This document shows positions 13,601 to 28,600 of a stretch of DNA of 64,000 bases, piece by piece. Position numbers and translations under genes: made by a program. Each line of letters begins with the position of its first letter. Positions within the stretch are counted from its first letter, which is position 1. This stretch comes from Scolanthus callimorphus (Eukaryota > Cnidaria > Anthozoa > Actiniaria > Edwardsiidae), in contig CM066912.1 in assembly GCA_033964015.1 (NCBI GenBank), forward strand, positions 23,719,605-23,783,604, in the 5' to 3' direction. The notes under the pieces were generated by a model. That model was not told the DNA's origin, searched no databases, and worked only from the letters and a program-made list of their open reading frames with translations.

Positions 13601-16600
13601 ATAACTCAAATCACAGTCCAATTCCATCCTCTTGATAACAGGTCAATGAACCTAGAATTGCACTTGTTTAACAATTGAAAGGTTTTTCTATTAATCTGGA
13701 GGATTGTTTTGATTACAACGGGCATTTTGATTACAATGTACATGTGTTTTCACGGTTGCAATTTAACGTATTTTATGTCCATAGTGGACAAATATTAAGC
13801 GTGCGAGAGCCCGCATAAATCGTTTTCAAAATGACTTGACTTTGGCGTCACTTGATAGTGAAACTATGCCACTCTTCAATAATTTTTTACCTTAAACGAC
13901 AGCTTCTTGGTCATCTGCCAGGAGTGTTTATGGACCGGACTCTTGATATGTCCTCTCGCCTGCAAAAAGGGAAGACGTAAATGTACTGTCACCAGACGGC
14001 AGAGCAAAGCCCTTGTGTGACTTTAACAGTCGCTACACTATCGCTGTAGTGGTTCGCAATGGATTGTTGGTCGAGTAGCGAGGCGCGCATAGGACTGTGG
14101 ACTCAACAAACAAACCTCAGCACCTAGTTCACATCTTGAAAAGGTGAAATTTCTGAAGGATTAGAAGTCAAAATGTAGTCTGAGGGATAAGAAGTCAAAA
14201 TGAAGTCTTTCGGGTGTGGATGATAAATAGTATGGCCCTATAAGAATGTGTTCTGTACACACCTCATAAACTGTTAATCCTCTGACACAAATGCCAAGGA
14301 AAAGATTGTCAGCATCTGATTTCTTGCCCTAGAAGACAAAACGAAATTAGAATCACATCGGCTGATAAAAGACAAATATATATCAAAAACATATACAATT
14401 GATGTCATCAAGTGGGAAACATTGCAGATTCAAGAAGTGATAGAACTAATGACTTGCAAATTGTTAAAGTGGGCTAATTGCCTGTTATTGAAAACATATG
14501 ACAAAAAAATTCCAGAAAAAAATTATTAGCTGTATTTTTCCCCCATGTTGCATATTCAAATGGTGTCATATATCATGTCTGCTAGACAAAAAGATTTCAA
14601 TGCAGCGCGCGTTGCCCAGGAAACGCTTATTGGTCATAGAGCTAGAACCAACTTACAAACTGCACTCTGTAGAAGTGAAGCCCATACTCCGGGAGTTTCA
14701 TGGCTTCCTTCATAAATTCCGTTTCGGCGGCTTCCTCGTCAAGACCAGTAAAGCTCCTGTGGAACTCCGGCAGTTGCTGAGCGGCATACTCGGGTGTGAC
14801 TTTATTTAAGACCTACAAATGGAAATGGTACTCACACGATGCAAATAGCTCCAATCATTATCATCTTGTCACTGGTATTGTCACTGTCATTACCTTTGTC
14901 ACGACCATTGCTATTGTTACTGTCATAACCAATGCCATTGTCATTACCAAGTGTCATTGTGATTGCCATTGTCATTACCAATTGTAATTGCCATTGCCAT
15001 TACCAATCGTCATTGTCATTGATTGTCATTACCAATTTTTGTTACCATTACCAATTTTCATTGTCATTACAATTGCCATTACCATTACCAGTTGTCATTG
15101 TCATTAGCATTACCATTGTCATTGTCATTACCAATTGTCATTGTCATGATCAACATTTGTCACATTTATGTATTTGACCGTAGTATGGATTTTTTTGGCC
15201 CTAACACTTTAACACTGGTTGTAGAATGAGTGTTGGAATGTAGGGAGAAAAAAAAGTCCCAAATACTTCTTCTCGTGCAAATCAAAATTGCGCTAAACAT
15301 CTATACGGTCAAATATAGTGTCAAACGAACACTGCTCGTGCAGGTGTAGACCATATGGTCTTCAATGGCGACTGAACTTGGGTGCTTGGCGACCAACATT
15401 TTAGAGCTAGTTGTAAAATGGAACCCAATCTTTCTAAGTTCAGCTTAGATCCGCGTTTATGTTAGACTAAATGTTGGTTTTTTTGCGACTAGAATATTTG
15501 AATTGGTCGCCAATGGCGTCTAGAGAAAAATGTTAATGTCGAGCCCTGCATATCAACAACATAGGACCGGCGTTGCTATCACGTACACAACCTAAACAGC
15601 CGCTATCGCCTTCCAACACCAACGTCATGATATACACCCACCGACATCATGATTACCCCCGTCATTGTGACAACAGCAACACGGTCACTACGCTCATCAC
15701 CATAAGCACCGCCTCCATCGACAGAACCATATCCATTTACATACCTTTTTCGAGAGGTAATGATCTACAAGGAAATATTGATCTCCAAGTGCTGGAGTGT
15801 AGTCCCCTGTCTCTGCTTGTAGGGCCAGCCCAGCAAGTATGAAGGCTGCCTCTTCGTGACAGTACAGTCTGCCTTCTAACAAGTCTCGGCGAAGCTGGAG
15901 GTAAAACTGGTGATGCGTCTTGGCGTGGCTGAAACAAACAATAACAAGGATTAGAGCCGACTTCAGATGACTGTCGAAAGAAAATCAGGCTTGTGTTTTC
16001 TACATTTTTCTATTGGTCGAGCTGTTGGATTTTGCTTAACTAGCCAATCAGAACTTCATGAAAAAACAAAGACTCGTTTTCTTGGGTCACGACTAAATGC
16101 AAGTCGTACTTTCGTCGTGCCCTGATCAAGGTTCCCACTCTAAGCAAGACTTTTCACTGACCAAAGGCAATCTTCCCTGAAATCTGCATAAAGGATTTTA
16201 CTTAAAATCGAAGAAGAACAAATGTCAATTTCATGTAGAATTTTTTGATAACAGTGTTTTTTGCTACTGTTGCCTCAAAAAAAGGGGGCTCAAAAGTAAA
16301 TTTCCCTGACTTTGAGCTGTTTTGTAAAATTCCCTGACCTTTTTCAAAATTCCCTTACAATTCCCTGACCTTGAAAAATTTTCAGATTTCCCTGACTTTT
16401 CAAGGTGAGTGGGAGCCCTGCTGATTGGTTGGAAAGTGAATTTATCTTGCTGTTGGTTAAGTGTATCTCCTTAAAAATCCGCTCTCAAATCATCCGTTGT
16501 CAATCTATCATTCATTTTGCGTTTATAGACAAAAAATGTGTTTATAATGGGCATTCGTAATCAGCGCCTTGCGCAGTCCCTAAGAACTTTTTGCATAGCA

Positions 16601-19600
16601 TATAAGCGTCGGTTTAGATTATGCAACCACTTGACCTTACCAGTTATTCAGTTATTGTGTACCGGGTCTTATTTTACTTGACAAATTTCATTATTACAAT
16701 TTACAATTTACGGTAGCTAATAGTACAGATATAAACGACTGTATACATAATTATGGACTTTATACCAAATGTAATCATGTCTCCCAATAAACGTAACTGG
16801 TATGCGTCTCTCCTACACTTTGTGTCCTCATGTAGAATATACAATATAAACATTTTCTGTGCGGTTGAACGAAGTGAAAAGGCACAGAAACTGTGTTTCT
16901 TTTGCCAGATATTTGAGGGGTTGCGTCACAATAGTATGAGAAGCATACCAGAAAGACACTGGCAAAGCATTGAGGAGAATGAAAGAAAAGAGCAGGATAA
17001 AAATGCTATTTGTACTTACTCAAGAAGAGCCAGGCTCTCAACGTAAAACTTCACTCTGAAGTAGAGCAGAAATTCTAGTATAGTACCCTTGGGCTGCAAC
17101 GACACAAATTCGCGATTAATCTTCCTGTAAAAGAAATAAGATAACACCATGTCCCCATACCTCGTCTTTCCATTTCGGCGGTGCGTACTTTGAAAGTTTG
17201 ACATCAAGATCTAAAAAGTAGTGTTCTCCATCTGAAAAAAGGGGGGAAAAAAGGAAAACATCAAATTTATGTGCTTGACTTGCGCTAACGAATCAGTAAC
17301 ATTTCTGGTCTACGTATATAATAATTTGAAATAGTGTCAGGAATTGTTATTTTTATGGTTACAAGTTATGTGCTTATCTTGTGTCATACACGCCGTTTTT
17401 GCTGCCATTTTTCGTACAGTAGTTATAATGTAAGTTCAGCTGGAAAAGTTACCTTTATTTTGCACGAGCCCAAAGAAGATCTTGTCAGTTATGGCGAGAT
17501 ATCTGATGACTTGCTCATAGAGTTGTTGTGTTGTAGTATTCGTCTGCCAGGAAATAAAACATTTTATATTTTAGCGGAAAACCCGACGTTCCAATTCGAA
17601 AACGGAATAGGCAGTACCAGTTTTTGCATCGACCGTAGAAGCTAACTTATTGAGCAATCGTCACAGGGAGCTCACCTTTACCAAGAAAAACAATACAAAT
17701 ATTTCCTTTGTTCGCTGAATAAAGCGAAATGAAGTCTATTTTCTTTGCGCTGCGTTCTCGGTCTTTCCTGATTGGCTAATTATGCTTTGCCCAGACTGGC
17801 CCACTAGGTCCTCGTTAGGGGCCGACCATTTGACATTTGATTTTGAAAAAAATATGCTGCACGGCCCGAAGGGCCGAAAAAAATTTCCTGCACAGCATAT
17901 TTGTCATAATCCTCAACTAGTTTTACGAAATAAATATCTTACAATATCTTAGAGACGTAAAAAAAATCTTGCAAAAAAAACACCCCCCCCCCCCCCCCTT
18001 AAAAGTCAAATGGTCGGCCCTTACCACGAAATAGGTGCAAAATGTTATTAATTAATGTTTTACCTCTGTCATTATTTGAAGCTTCTGCCCATTTAGAACT
18101 ACAACCGATACAAGTCTCCTTCCATGGGGCAACTGACCAGCCTTTTTCTGTTGACAGGGAAATAAAAACAGATGCTAAAGAAAATAATTCATAATTGCAT
18201 TTTAGGCATCACGCGAATGAATAAAGCCAGGTCGATCGTGCCTCCCGAAAGGACACGTCAAAATACCTGACGAGATTTTCTTCATCTTTTACGTAATCAC
18301 TGATCCAAAAATGATAAGCAGAATTCGATTGGTCTGTTGTGAGCCACTATCAGATTCCTTGAAATCCACTCAAAAATGCGCGCGTGAACTTCAGACAGCA
18401 CATGCGCACGGATGTTTAAAAAGGCGTGCGTTGTATTTGAAAAAATTCTAAAATTCTAACTTGCATACGAGGCTTAGGGGAATAAACAAAAGAAATGAAT
18501 TATTAATGATGACGATCTGAGCCTCGGACTCAAGCAAACATTTTAATATATCTATTGCAGAGAGAATCTTGTGGTGAATTCCGACGTCTACGTTCGCAAA
18601 GTGTTACGATCAAGAGCAAATAGACGGCATAAAAACCCATCATCCACCGAGAGCCTCTTCGGTCTATTAGCCAATCAGAGCACCCGAAAAACAAAAGAAA
18701 ACGGGGCGCAAAGGCTCCCGGTTGATGATGGACCTTTAAAGCTATAAAACATGATTATTACCGGCGTGATGTTGACGATTGATTTGTTTGGGTCTTCACT
18801 AATCATGACGAATTCAGGACCAAAGAACGTCTGCAACAGAAAAGAACATGTGAATGCACGAGAACAACATAAATCATCTGATTAAGAGTCTCACTCAGCC
18901 GCCATTTTGTAAGCCTAGCAACATACCGAGTCAGAGAAAGCATCCATTTAGGGAATGTAGTGCGATATTTTAGATCGCATTCGGTACGCTAAGTATTAAA
19001 CATTGTTTGTAGATTACATAGATACAGTACAACTTAGAAGTCCATGTGACAGAAAAACAGATTTGCGTGGCCTAAATACTGTCGGTTGCATCTACCCGTC
19101 TACACAGTTTTGACAGTTCAACTTCAAAGTTTGCCCGCCCAAGAGTGAAGCTTTGGTGACGCTCGTAAGTGGAAAAAGGTAAAAAGTTCAGTTGATTTAT
19201 TTCTTTTTGACCAAAATAACCCGTGAAGTTACCGGAATATTAGCTTTTTTCAATGTTTGTTCTTGAAACGAAAGTGCGGACTTGAATATTGTGACAAAAA
19301 CGTTCAAGATTGGCCGTCAAAACATTCCAGTTTCACTGTCAAAACTTTGAAGTTTCGCGTGCCGACAGAACATGTTTTTGACGTGTGTGTAGACGGGTAG
19401 CTGCAACCGACGGTAATATTGTAATATACTTTTTAACTAAAATCGATCTCTACACTAGACCAATAACCTTTGCTCGTTCATGGTCGGCTAGATGTATTTG
19501 GTCTTAATGCAGTGATGGACCTAATCTGCTAACGTTGTTTACCTCTTGTTGTCAGATTACGTGATGCTTCGTTTGGGCGGTTACAATGGACGATTCCAGC

Positions 19601-22600
19601 TATAACGCACGCGCGCGCTGCATGTCGGTAGATGTGGGATATTTGTCGAACAAACTGCTAAAAACCGCGCGCTGCATTGTGGTAGTTGTGGGACACGGCT
19701 TGGGCATTTCTGAATAAAGAAGAGCGCGCGCGCTTACAGATGAAATTGTCCATTGTACAATTTCTTGCCCTCGACCGAGCGCACACAAGTATGTACTAAA
19801 TGTACATGGTAACCTCCCAAAAGAATCATCAGGTGATCTGAATATAGGGTGGCAAGATGCGATTGTGTCTATCTAAGATAGTAGTACTTCATATTTTTTT
19901 TCCTTTGTCTTTTCAATTTTGAAATTTTTGTGTTTCTTTTTGTATTTTCTTTTAACAACAAAATATTGACTAGTACCGTCTGGCCCAGCCACTTAAACTC
20001 GACTAGCTCTGCTATTTTTGAGTGGCCGTGTTCTCCAACAATGTTATTTTGTAAATAATATATAAAAAGAAACTTTGTATATTCAGAGGACACAAAAAAT
20101 TGTTTTGTTGCATTGTTGTTTGTGTCTATTCGCTGACAAAAAAAAATACCTTTAGCTTTTTCTTTGATGCTTGCGAGCCTCTTTCTCTTCTGTCCGACTT
20201 ATCAAGGCGTGGCATGGACAAATACTGATTCCCGTCGACTTGTGGTCGGCCGACTCCATTTGATATTCGAGGGAGGTTACTGTTTAGATTCGGCGCCGAC
20301 ACATATTGGGGATCTTCCCTGAAAAGAAGTCAACATCGGTCGTCAAATCCAAACTAAAGAGCGGATTTTGTATGACTGTGAAAAAAGCCGCGACACGGTA
20401 CGACACGATAGCAATCGCGGCGTGGCACGGAACCTGGCCTGCTGTGTTTGTAGATACGAAACCTCGCCTTCTCCGCCTCGTGGCGTCGACACGGCTTTCC
20501 GCCGGCTATCGACGCGACAAAATATGGCCAACCAATCAGATTGCATTGTCGAGGCAAGTAACAAGTCACAGCAAATAAAGGCAGAAAATTACGATCCTTA
20601 GAAAGAGAGCCAATGAAATCGCGTAGTCACGGCGCAGCCACGGTCGCTGCGCGGCAAAACTCTTTTTAGGGCCTGTTCACGTGGAAGTGGGGGACACCGG
20701 CTAGCTGGGGGACCACGGCAGGTGAGATCCCACGCTTCTTCATATAATGTTTTTCTCTTTAACTGGTTCAAGTGGGGAGAGTTGCTCGCCCAGCCGTGTA
20801 GGCTGTTGTCTCCTCGCCATTCAACTTTGCCGCCCCGGGTTTCAATGTGCCATGTGAGCAGGCCCTTAGTAATAGGAAAGTTCTGTGACAGGAAAGGAAG
20901 AGTGCGTAGTGTGATGGATACGGTAGGCGCGCAAAGGAATGTGAACTACATACCTTATTGGCATTTTCCCTCTTCCATGCCCAAATCCAAGCTGCGATAC
21001 GGAACTCCCAAAGCTAACAAGATAAGGGTCACTTTCATAACCATCCGTTATATACGACTCAGGGACGTAGCTGCCTTGTGTGAGAGAGATGGCAGACGAT
21101 GAGCGACCATCGGAAAACATGGAGGAACGAGGGCCTGAAGCCATCGATGATGAGGAAGCGATGGAATTTTCACTTCCATAGCGTTGAAGGCGTCGGAAAT
21201 CTGCACGAGAAAAGTGGAAATCAATGATTGACGTAAATAAACAATAGTCGCCATTTTGGGCAGCGAAAAAAAATAGAAATTGTGAACTAAAACAAAACGC
21301 GCCATTGCTCACGTCATGACTAAACGCAAGTCTCACTTACTTCGCCTTCTGATTGGTTTGTCGTTGAATGGCTTTCACTCCTGATTGGCTAGTGGTTATG
21401 TAGCTGCGTTTAGTTTTCGACACTCATTTAAAATCCGCTCAATTAAGGCCGGTTTACTCTTTCGATTTTTGTTGCATTTGCCGCGGCAATTTTTCTCGCG
21501 CGAGTTGCAATTCCAACTAGCTTGTGTAAGCGAGATACAAATCCGGTGCGATTCATGTGCTCTCTTTTCCTCAAATCGCATCAAGCTGCAGAGAGTTTCG
21601 AACATGTTTGAAATCTCCGCGACATCACGCGACAAAAAACGCGGCAGATAGCGCCGAGTTGCACCTAGTTTACACTCGTAAACTAAATTTTCAGTTGACG
21701 CTTACGTGCGAGAATAATTGCCGCGATTAACGCGACAAAAATTGCAGCAAAAATTGCAAGTGTGAACGGGACTTTAGCATTACTTACCATATCGCCTATT
21801 TGCACCATTCGGTCTTAGTCGAGCTTCCAGATCAGGTGGTAGCTGCCGTGTTGGCTCCTCATAACAGCTCTCCACTTCCTGATATCGGGGAGGGCTCCCT
21901 GAAGATACGCCATGTCTCGGTGAGCTTTGATTACGATTAAAAGGCTTATCATTTCTAGCTGGGTGGCTTGATGAAGCACGTGTGCTTGGTCGACTGTCGT
22001 CTGTTCGGATGGGTTGGCTGTGGTTATCGTTTGGTGTGGAAGTTCGTTCAGATCTTGACATTTGTAGCTTTGGTTTATATTTTTCTATTTGAATAAGAAC
22101 GAGTAAAAAGAGAGTTACTATATTTTCACATCAATTTAATAGCTACGTGTAATATAGCCATATTAGATTTGTACTAGCGGCAGTAAAAATTGTTTCAAAC
22201 TAAAGAAGGGTTGAAATTTCGCTCAATATCGGCGTAAATATGTCTAAATTCTGGTCTTCTGAACTGTTTTAACTTGGCGTATTAAGGAGGCTGCCTACAA
22301 TTTTTTCTGCCCTCGACCACCAAACTTCGTTTGCCTGCTGTTCAAGTACATAAACTTGTACCGGTCTGAGCTTTCACATGGTTACCCTGGAGGGTTTGAA
22401 CTTTATTGTAATGTGTATTTTGTTGTGATCGGAGTTGCTATAGCAACGTAATAACCACACCCGTGTTTATTATTAGGGGCCAGTAGAAGCGTTGCTCGAC
22501 CTAAACTTTTAAAATGACACCCCTCGCACTAATCCCTGAGTAGCAGACAATAATCCCAGCAAGTTTGGATAGAATGCATTGGGCCGATTTTATGTTATTC

Positions 22601-25600
22601 GAGAGGACTTTTTAAAGCTCCAAAATGTCAAATTATTATGCCGCGAAAGTTTCCTGTAAAAAAAATGGCTGATATTTGCGTAATTAGAAGATCCTTGCCG
22701 CCCGAATTATCAACAAACCCAATGCAATATGTCAGCCAAATGACAAAAACCGGGTCAAGCAAACCGAAAGACTAATGAAGTTTGGATTTTTTTCTCGGTG
22801 CCTTAAAATACTTCTATGAACTCAAGACTTTGGTGTTATCTTTGGTATATATTCAATAATAAATTACGGAAGTTGCAAAAGAATTAACATATGGGATTTT
22901 TGTCAGGTGAGAAAAACGTAAGATTTAGAATTCTGGCCAAAATTTCTCAACTTTTACAGTTTACTTGTCGATACTTGAACACATGCCAAACAAAATCCAA
23001 AGCAATTTAAGAAGGGAAATTTGGCTGACATATTGCATTGGGTTTGTAGATAATTCGGGCGGCAAGGATCTTCTAATTACGCAAATATCAGCCTTTTTTT
23101 ACAGGAAACTTTCGCGGCATAATAATTTTGACATTTTGGAGCTTTAAAAAGTCCTCTCGAATAACATAAAATCGGCCCAATGAATTCTATCCAAACTTGC
23201 TGGGATTATTGTCTGCTACTCAGGGATTAGTTCGAGGGGTGTCATTTTAAAAGTTTAGGTCGAGCAACGCTTCTACTGGCCCCTAATAATAAACATGGGT
23301 GTGGTTATTACGTTGCTATAGCAACTCCGATCACAACAAAATACACATTACAATAAAGTTCAAACCCTCCAGGGTAACCATGTGAAAGCTCAGACCGGTA
23401 CAAGTTTATGTACTTGAACAGCAGGCAAACGAAGTTTGGTGGTCGAGGGCAGAAAAAATTGTAGGCAGCCTCCTTAATACAACAAATTGCAGAGCTGGAA
23501 ATTACTGCCGGTCATCGGACATTGTGCGATCAAAATCGCCCAATTTTTAGATATGTCCGACCAATTTTTAGATATGTCCGACCAATTTTCAGATATGTCC
23601 GACCAATTTTTTAGATATGTCCGACCAATTTTCAGATATGTCCGACCAATTTTCAGATATGTCCGACCAATTTTCAGATATGTCCGGCCAATTTTCCAGT
23701 AAAGACAACCAAGAAAAACGTTTTAATGGACATATGTCCGATCAAGAAAGAAACTTTTTTTCCAGCTCTGAATTGCTAGGCTTGTGGAAATAAATCTGCA
23801 CCTAGATTTTCGGCGTTTGCGCTTAATGAGATTATGTCCATGATTTGTTCATATTTTTAGGCCTCTTAAACATGGCAGCATTTGAGCTTTTAGGATGAAT
23901 TTCAGACACAATCACATTGGATTAAATACACAACAACGCAAATAAGCTATTTAACATATAGTGTCTCATGTAACAAAAAAAACAAATGTGTGCCCAACAT
24001 ATAGATGTAAATTGGGCAGTCCCAAAAAAAATCCATAACCCCACTGTTGAGTATCCCGGTAGCAGCTGCCCAACCAGGTTTTAGTTTGGACCACCCAACC
24101 TGGAATTTCAGTGAATTTTTCATGACCATTCTGGCATTTGTGCTTACCCCACGCTGGAATTTTGTATTTTTCAGGTAACCACCCTGGAATTCCAAGCTCC
24201 ATTTTGACTACCCACCATGGAATTTCAGTGAACGTTTTCATGACCACCCTGGAATGTCAAGCTCCATTTTGACCACCCACCCTGGAATTCCAGGTGTCCT
24301 CAACGAGGGGAAGTTGGATTTTGGGCGATTCTACAGTGTTAGTTGGTTCGTGTACGTTACCTAATAAAGTGGATTCGTAGTACTCATCATCACTTCCTGG
24401 AGATCGAGATCGCTCTCTTCCACGTTGGGCCGATATTGGCCGGTGGTCTGAGACATGAGGGGCCAATGCTGGTCTGTGGTTGGATCCAATGAGTTGGGCT
24501 GAGGTTGGGTGTCCCTTGGAGCTGACATGTGGGGGAGGGGAGGGAAGATGTCGGGGGCTTTGCATCAGAGACGATGCACTAGACGGGTAGATCTAAAAGC
24601 ATACAGAGGATATTTAAGATACCTACATATTTTTCGACAGTTTTGCTGACCTTGAAGTCAAGAAATCCCCTAGTACAGTTAGTATAAACTATACCAGCTA
24701 ATTTAAAAAGGTTGCTGTGGTAATTGGTCTTTAGTTATTGGGCCATTGTTTGGTACTCAAGCAAATAATTTCCTTGTATTCCAAGTTTCAATGCCCGATT
24801 TCCAAAACAATATTTAAGGCCCATTTACACGACATGGATTTTCGGGAAAAAAGTGGTGTCGGGTATTAAATTTAATGCCAATGGCAAGGCTCGGGTATAT
24901 TTGCGCTATGTAAATGGCTTTGCCGTACTATATTTTGTCAGAGCCGCAATGAATTTTCATCCGTGCCAGACTACGTGGCGACATAATCCCAGAACCATTT
25001 ATCTTATCCGAGCCGTACCAAAAATGTATGTGGTGTAAATGGGGCTTTATTGAATAAAGTGCATAGAGGAATATTATATGATAGAATATCACGTGGTACT
25101 AGTTACGAAAAAGGATGGTGCTACCAGATTTTGCAGTGATTGTAGATTCAGCGTTCCAAACACTATTTTTTTTAAATTATACTGCACGAAAACTCGAGAG
25201 AAAATCTTAGGAAAACACGTATCACCCATAATGTCATGTGAATTAAAATGTATTATATCTAAACAAAGCATTCCTAGCCCCTGTATTCTGTTTTTAGATG
25301 TAGTTAAAGTGAAATGTAGACTACATTAGACTGACGACCAACCACCAAGCATGTACACCAAGCATGTACAGAACAAACGCCCCTTTAACAGCCCAACAAT
25401 CAACACATTTCCATTCTTGTGAATGGAACACAAAGACAATAATAACACTGACGCTGTTATTTTCGTTTTTGCTTCACATTCGTACTACAGAATCAAACTC
25501 ACATCTCCATTGGTACCATAATCGCTGGTAGCATCAAACGATTGATCTTGAAATAATTCTAGTTCCTGTCAGGGGAAGACAATAGAAAACGGATGAGTGG

Positions 25601-28600
25601 TATCGTTATACATAGTACTCCTTTCACTTTCTTGAATCGTATTGGCATAGGGCGCAACAAGTAAAGGGGTGGAAAAGGGATAGAGAAAGCAGGGTCTAAT
25701 ATGTCAAAAATAGTGCCTTGGACCACTTACATCGGGTATCTCGTCACCAAGCACAGACTCGACTAAGGAAGCGACAACATCCTTGTAGTGTCTCTGAGTG
25801 TAATGATTGTTGCACTCCTGAAAGACGTAATTTCAAGTTCTTTGTTATATCATAGTTATGGAGTGGAATGGTTGATAAGCCTGGCATACTTTAAAGGGCC
25901 AACTTGATGTTGAGAGATACAAAATAGACATTAAGGAAAACAAGGAGATATGTGACCTATAATACATTGGAGTAGGCACAATCATCGGTTAGACATTTAG
26001 AGAAGTGTGTGGTGTCTGGAGCTATCTGATATTCGGTAGCTTCATGTAGCTAGAATATTTATAGTACTGTATGCCCTGCAAAAATCCCAGGGTGGTCCAC
26101 TTCAACGTCCCTGCGGTTCTTTGACGTCTCTCTGGTTCAGGTCATTGCATGATTACGATAACATTGATGGCAATGACATATTATTCGTGATAGCAGTACC
26201 TGCAGAACTCTTGTGAGATTTGCTCTGGAGTAGTCACTTTCCTCGCACATTGCCAACAAGACGCCTTCCAGTGTGCTACTAAGATTAATGGGCTGTAAAC
26301 AAAAGCATATTGATGAACTGCGACTTTCAGTAAACTGTCACTTTGGTCAAGGCTGAGATCTCAGAAAAGGCTCTAAATAAGGAGTCTTACCACCGAACAA
26401 AATGTATCAAGTTGCCATGACAATGTGAATATAAACATGTTTCTTATACTTCTGGAGGTGAGCAACATATCCAACAATTCGAGCAATTTGGAGTATCCAA
26501 TCAAATGTTTTATTATATGGCAACGATAGTACGCGCGCTCTGATTGGCTGTTTCGAGGTCAAGAAAATCCCGGCATGACCTCTCAGAAATCCCGTAATGA
26601 CCTCGCAGTTCACGACTCGCAAAAATTCGAATCTCCTCACGGCGGGCATAAACGCGCGCCAAAACAGTACGTTGAATCGTGGCAGCTTTGGGGCTCGGAC
26701 GTGAGGCCTTTTTGGTAGCCTGGTGACTAATTTGCGGATTCATCCGACAATCCACTTCGGTAGCTCGTTTCTCACTCGTTGTTTACCGAAGAAAAGATCG
26801 GAAGGCGGGAAGCCATGGCCGAAGGAAGCAGCTTTGTTCTGATACCAAACATGACGGGCAACGGAAAACAGAAGGCAGATTTCTGCTCCACTGGAAAGTG
26901 GCAAAATTCGAAAAACACAGAACATAGTCGTCAGCAGCTATTTTGACCCTTGTTTTACTTTTTCCACGGAGTTACTAATCCCTTTGAGTTAATGTTTAGT
27001 GCATTCTTGAGTCTTCAAACGGAAACGCTATGTTTTTAGTTTTTTGAATTTCTGTTTTGATTTCGCGCGAGACCATTTCTAGTTCTTTAGAAATCTGTGT
27101 TTTGGACGAAAATATCGCTCAGAATCAGTTGGTCAGGTTTTATGAAATGGGAAAACCTTACGGAGCTGAGAAGAATTTCGAAAGGCACGGCAGCGAGTGG
27201 AATACTTCCAGTTCAGCAAGATAATGATGGTATAGATGTGAAGTAATTAGGGCTTATTCAGAAGGAAGAGTCTTGGCTAGAAGAGGTAAGAACTGAACAA
27301 CAGAAATATCAAAACATTCCTCCTAAATCCTTCTGTCATTTTCGCGGGTTTTTCACTGCAGAGCCATGTGTTTTTATTTTCGTGTGTCAGTTGTAAGCTT
27401 ACATCTTTCTGTGGATAAATTGCACTTCGCTTTAACAGATTAGTTGAAGATATTTCGAGTTAATAATCCTCCTTGTAGTATGCGGTGCTTAAATTAATTT
27501 CCTTTTTATCCGTTTACCACCCTAAGCGATTGTAAAAATTGTTAGAAAAGTTAGCTCTTTTAATTCACATCCGAGCGGCTCAAACCGCGCGTTTCGTTTC
27601 GTCAGTGAACTTGAACTAAACACTAAACCTCTAAAATTGCATCCCCAAAATTGCTCAAACAGCTTTACAGCTCAAAGAAACTTGTATCATAAGTCCACTG
27701 CAGTTTGATAAATCTTTTTTTTTGCTCAGAATTCAGAATGTAAGTTATATAGTAGTAAATGCTTTTTAAGCTTAACTCAAGTTAGAAGTCTGAACAGCAT
27801 CTAGAAAAAAATCTTTATCAGAAATGAAAATCAAAGTGTAAATCCAATTTCCCAATCATTCAGAAAGTAAGCTAATAAACTTATGTTCTGGCACTTCCAC
27901 ATGAAGTTATGCTTCTGTTTATCCCAAAAGTAACTAAAAGGAGAAGCTTCCATTTAACTGAAAGGAAAGTGATTTTCAGCACAAAAGAGGCCCATTTCTT
28001 AAACTTATACTTGTGCAATCTTCCCCCCTGTAAATGTTTCTATATTTATACAATTCAGTGTCTTTCAAAATGTTTCTGTACTTACAGAATCCTGCACTGT
28101 ATATTTGAATTGAAAAAAAAAATAAGTGACAAAATAGCTCAAAGTCTTATACTGTGTAATTTTTCCCCCTGCATATTTTTCTATGCTTAAATTCAGTGAC
28201 ACTAGTATAGTGTCTATCAAAATGTTTCTGTACTTACAGAATCCTGCACTGTATACTTTTTTGAATTGTAAAACAATAAGTGACATATAAGAAGTATAAA
28301 AGATGGAGAATTATCAGGAATTCAAATGGGACTGGATGAAAAAATAAGGCATGTCAGTCACTTCAAAATAAATTAGGTAATAGCATTGGATAGAAAATAC
28401 AACAAATCACACAAAAACTATATTACAGTTATGACCTATATATTTCATGTGTCAGATTGATAAATATAACTTTCAAAGCATTCAGACCATTTAAAAAGGT
28501 GGTGGTTTACTAGAACTTGCAAGGTAACATCAAGATTTTTATATCAGTCACAATTCCTTTTGTTGTCTGCAGTGCAGTTTCCAAAACCGAGACAGCTGAC

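Noticed and set aside
23487..23702. Regular repeats that could look like a CRISPR array
   Set aside because: Units are contiguous with no unique spacers, and the DNA is animal nuclear; it is a minisatellite.
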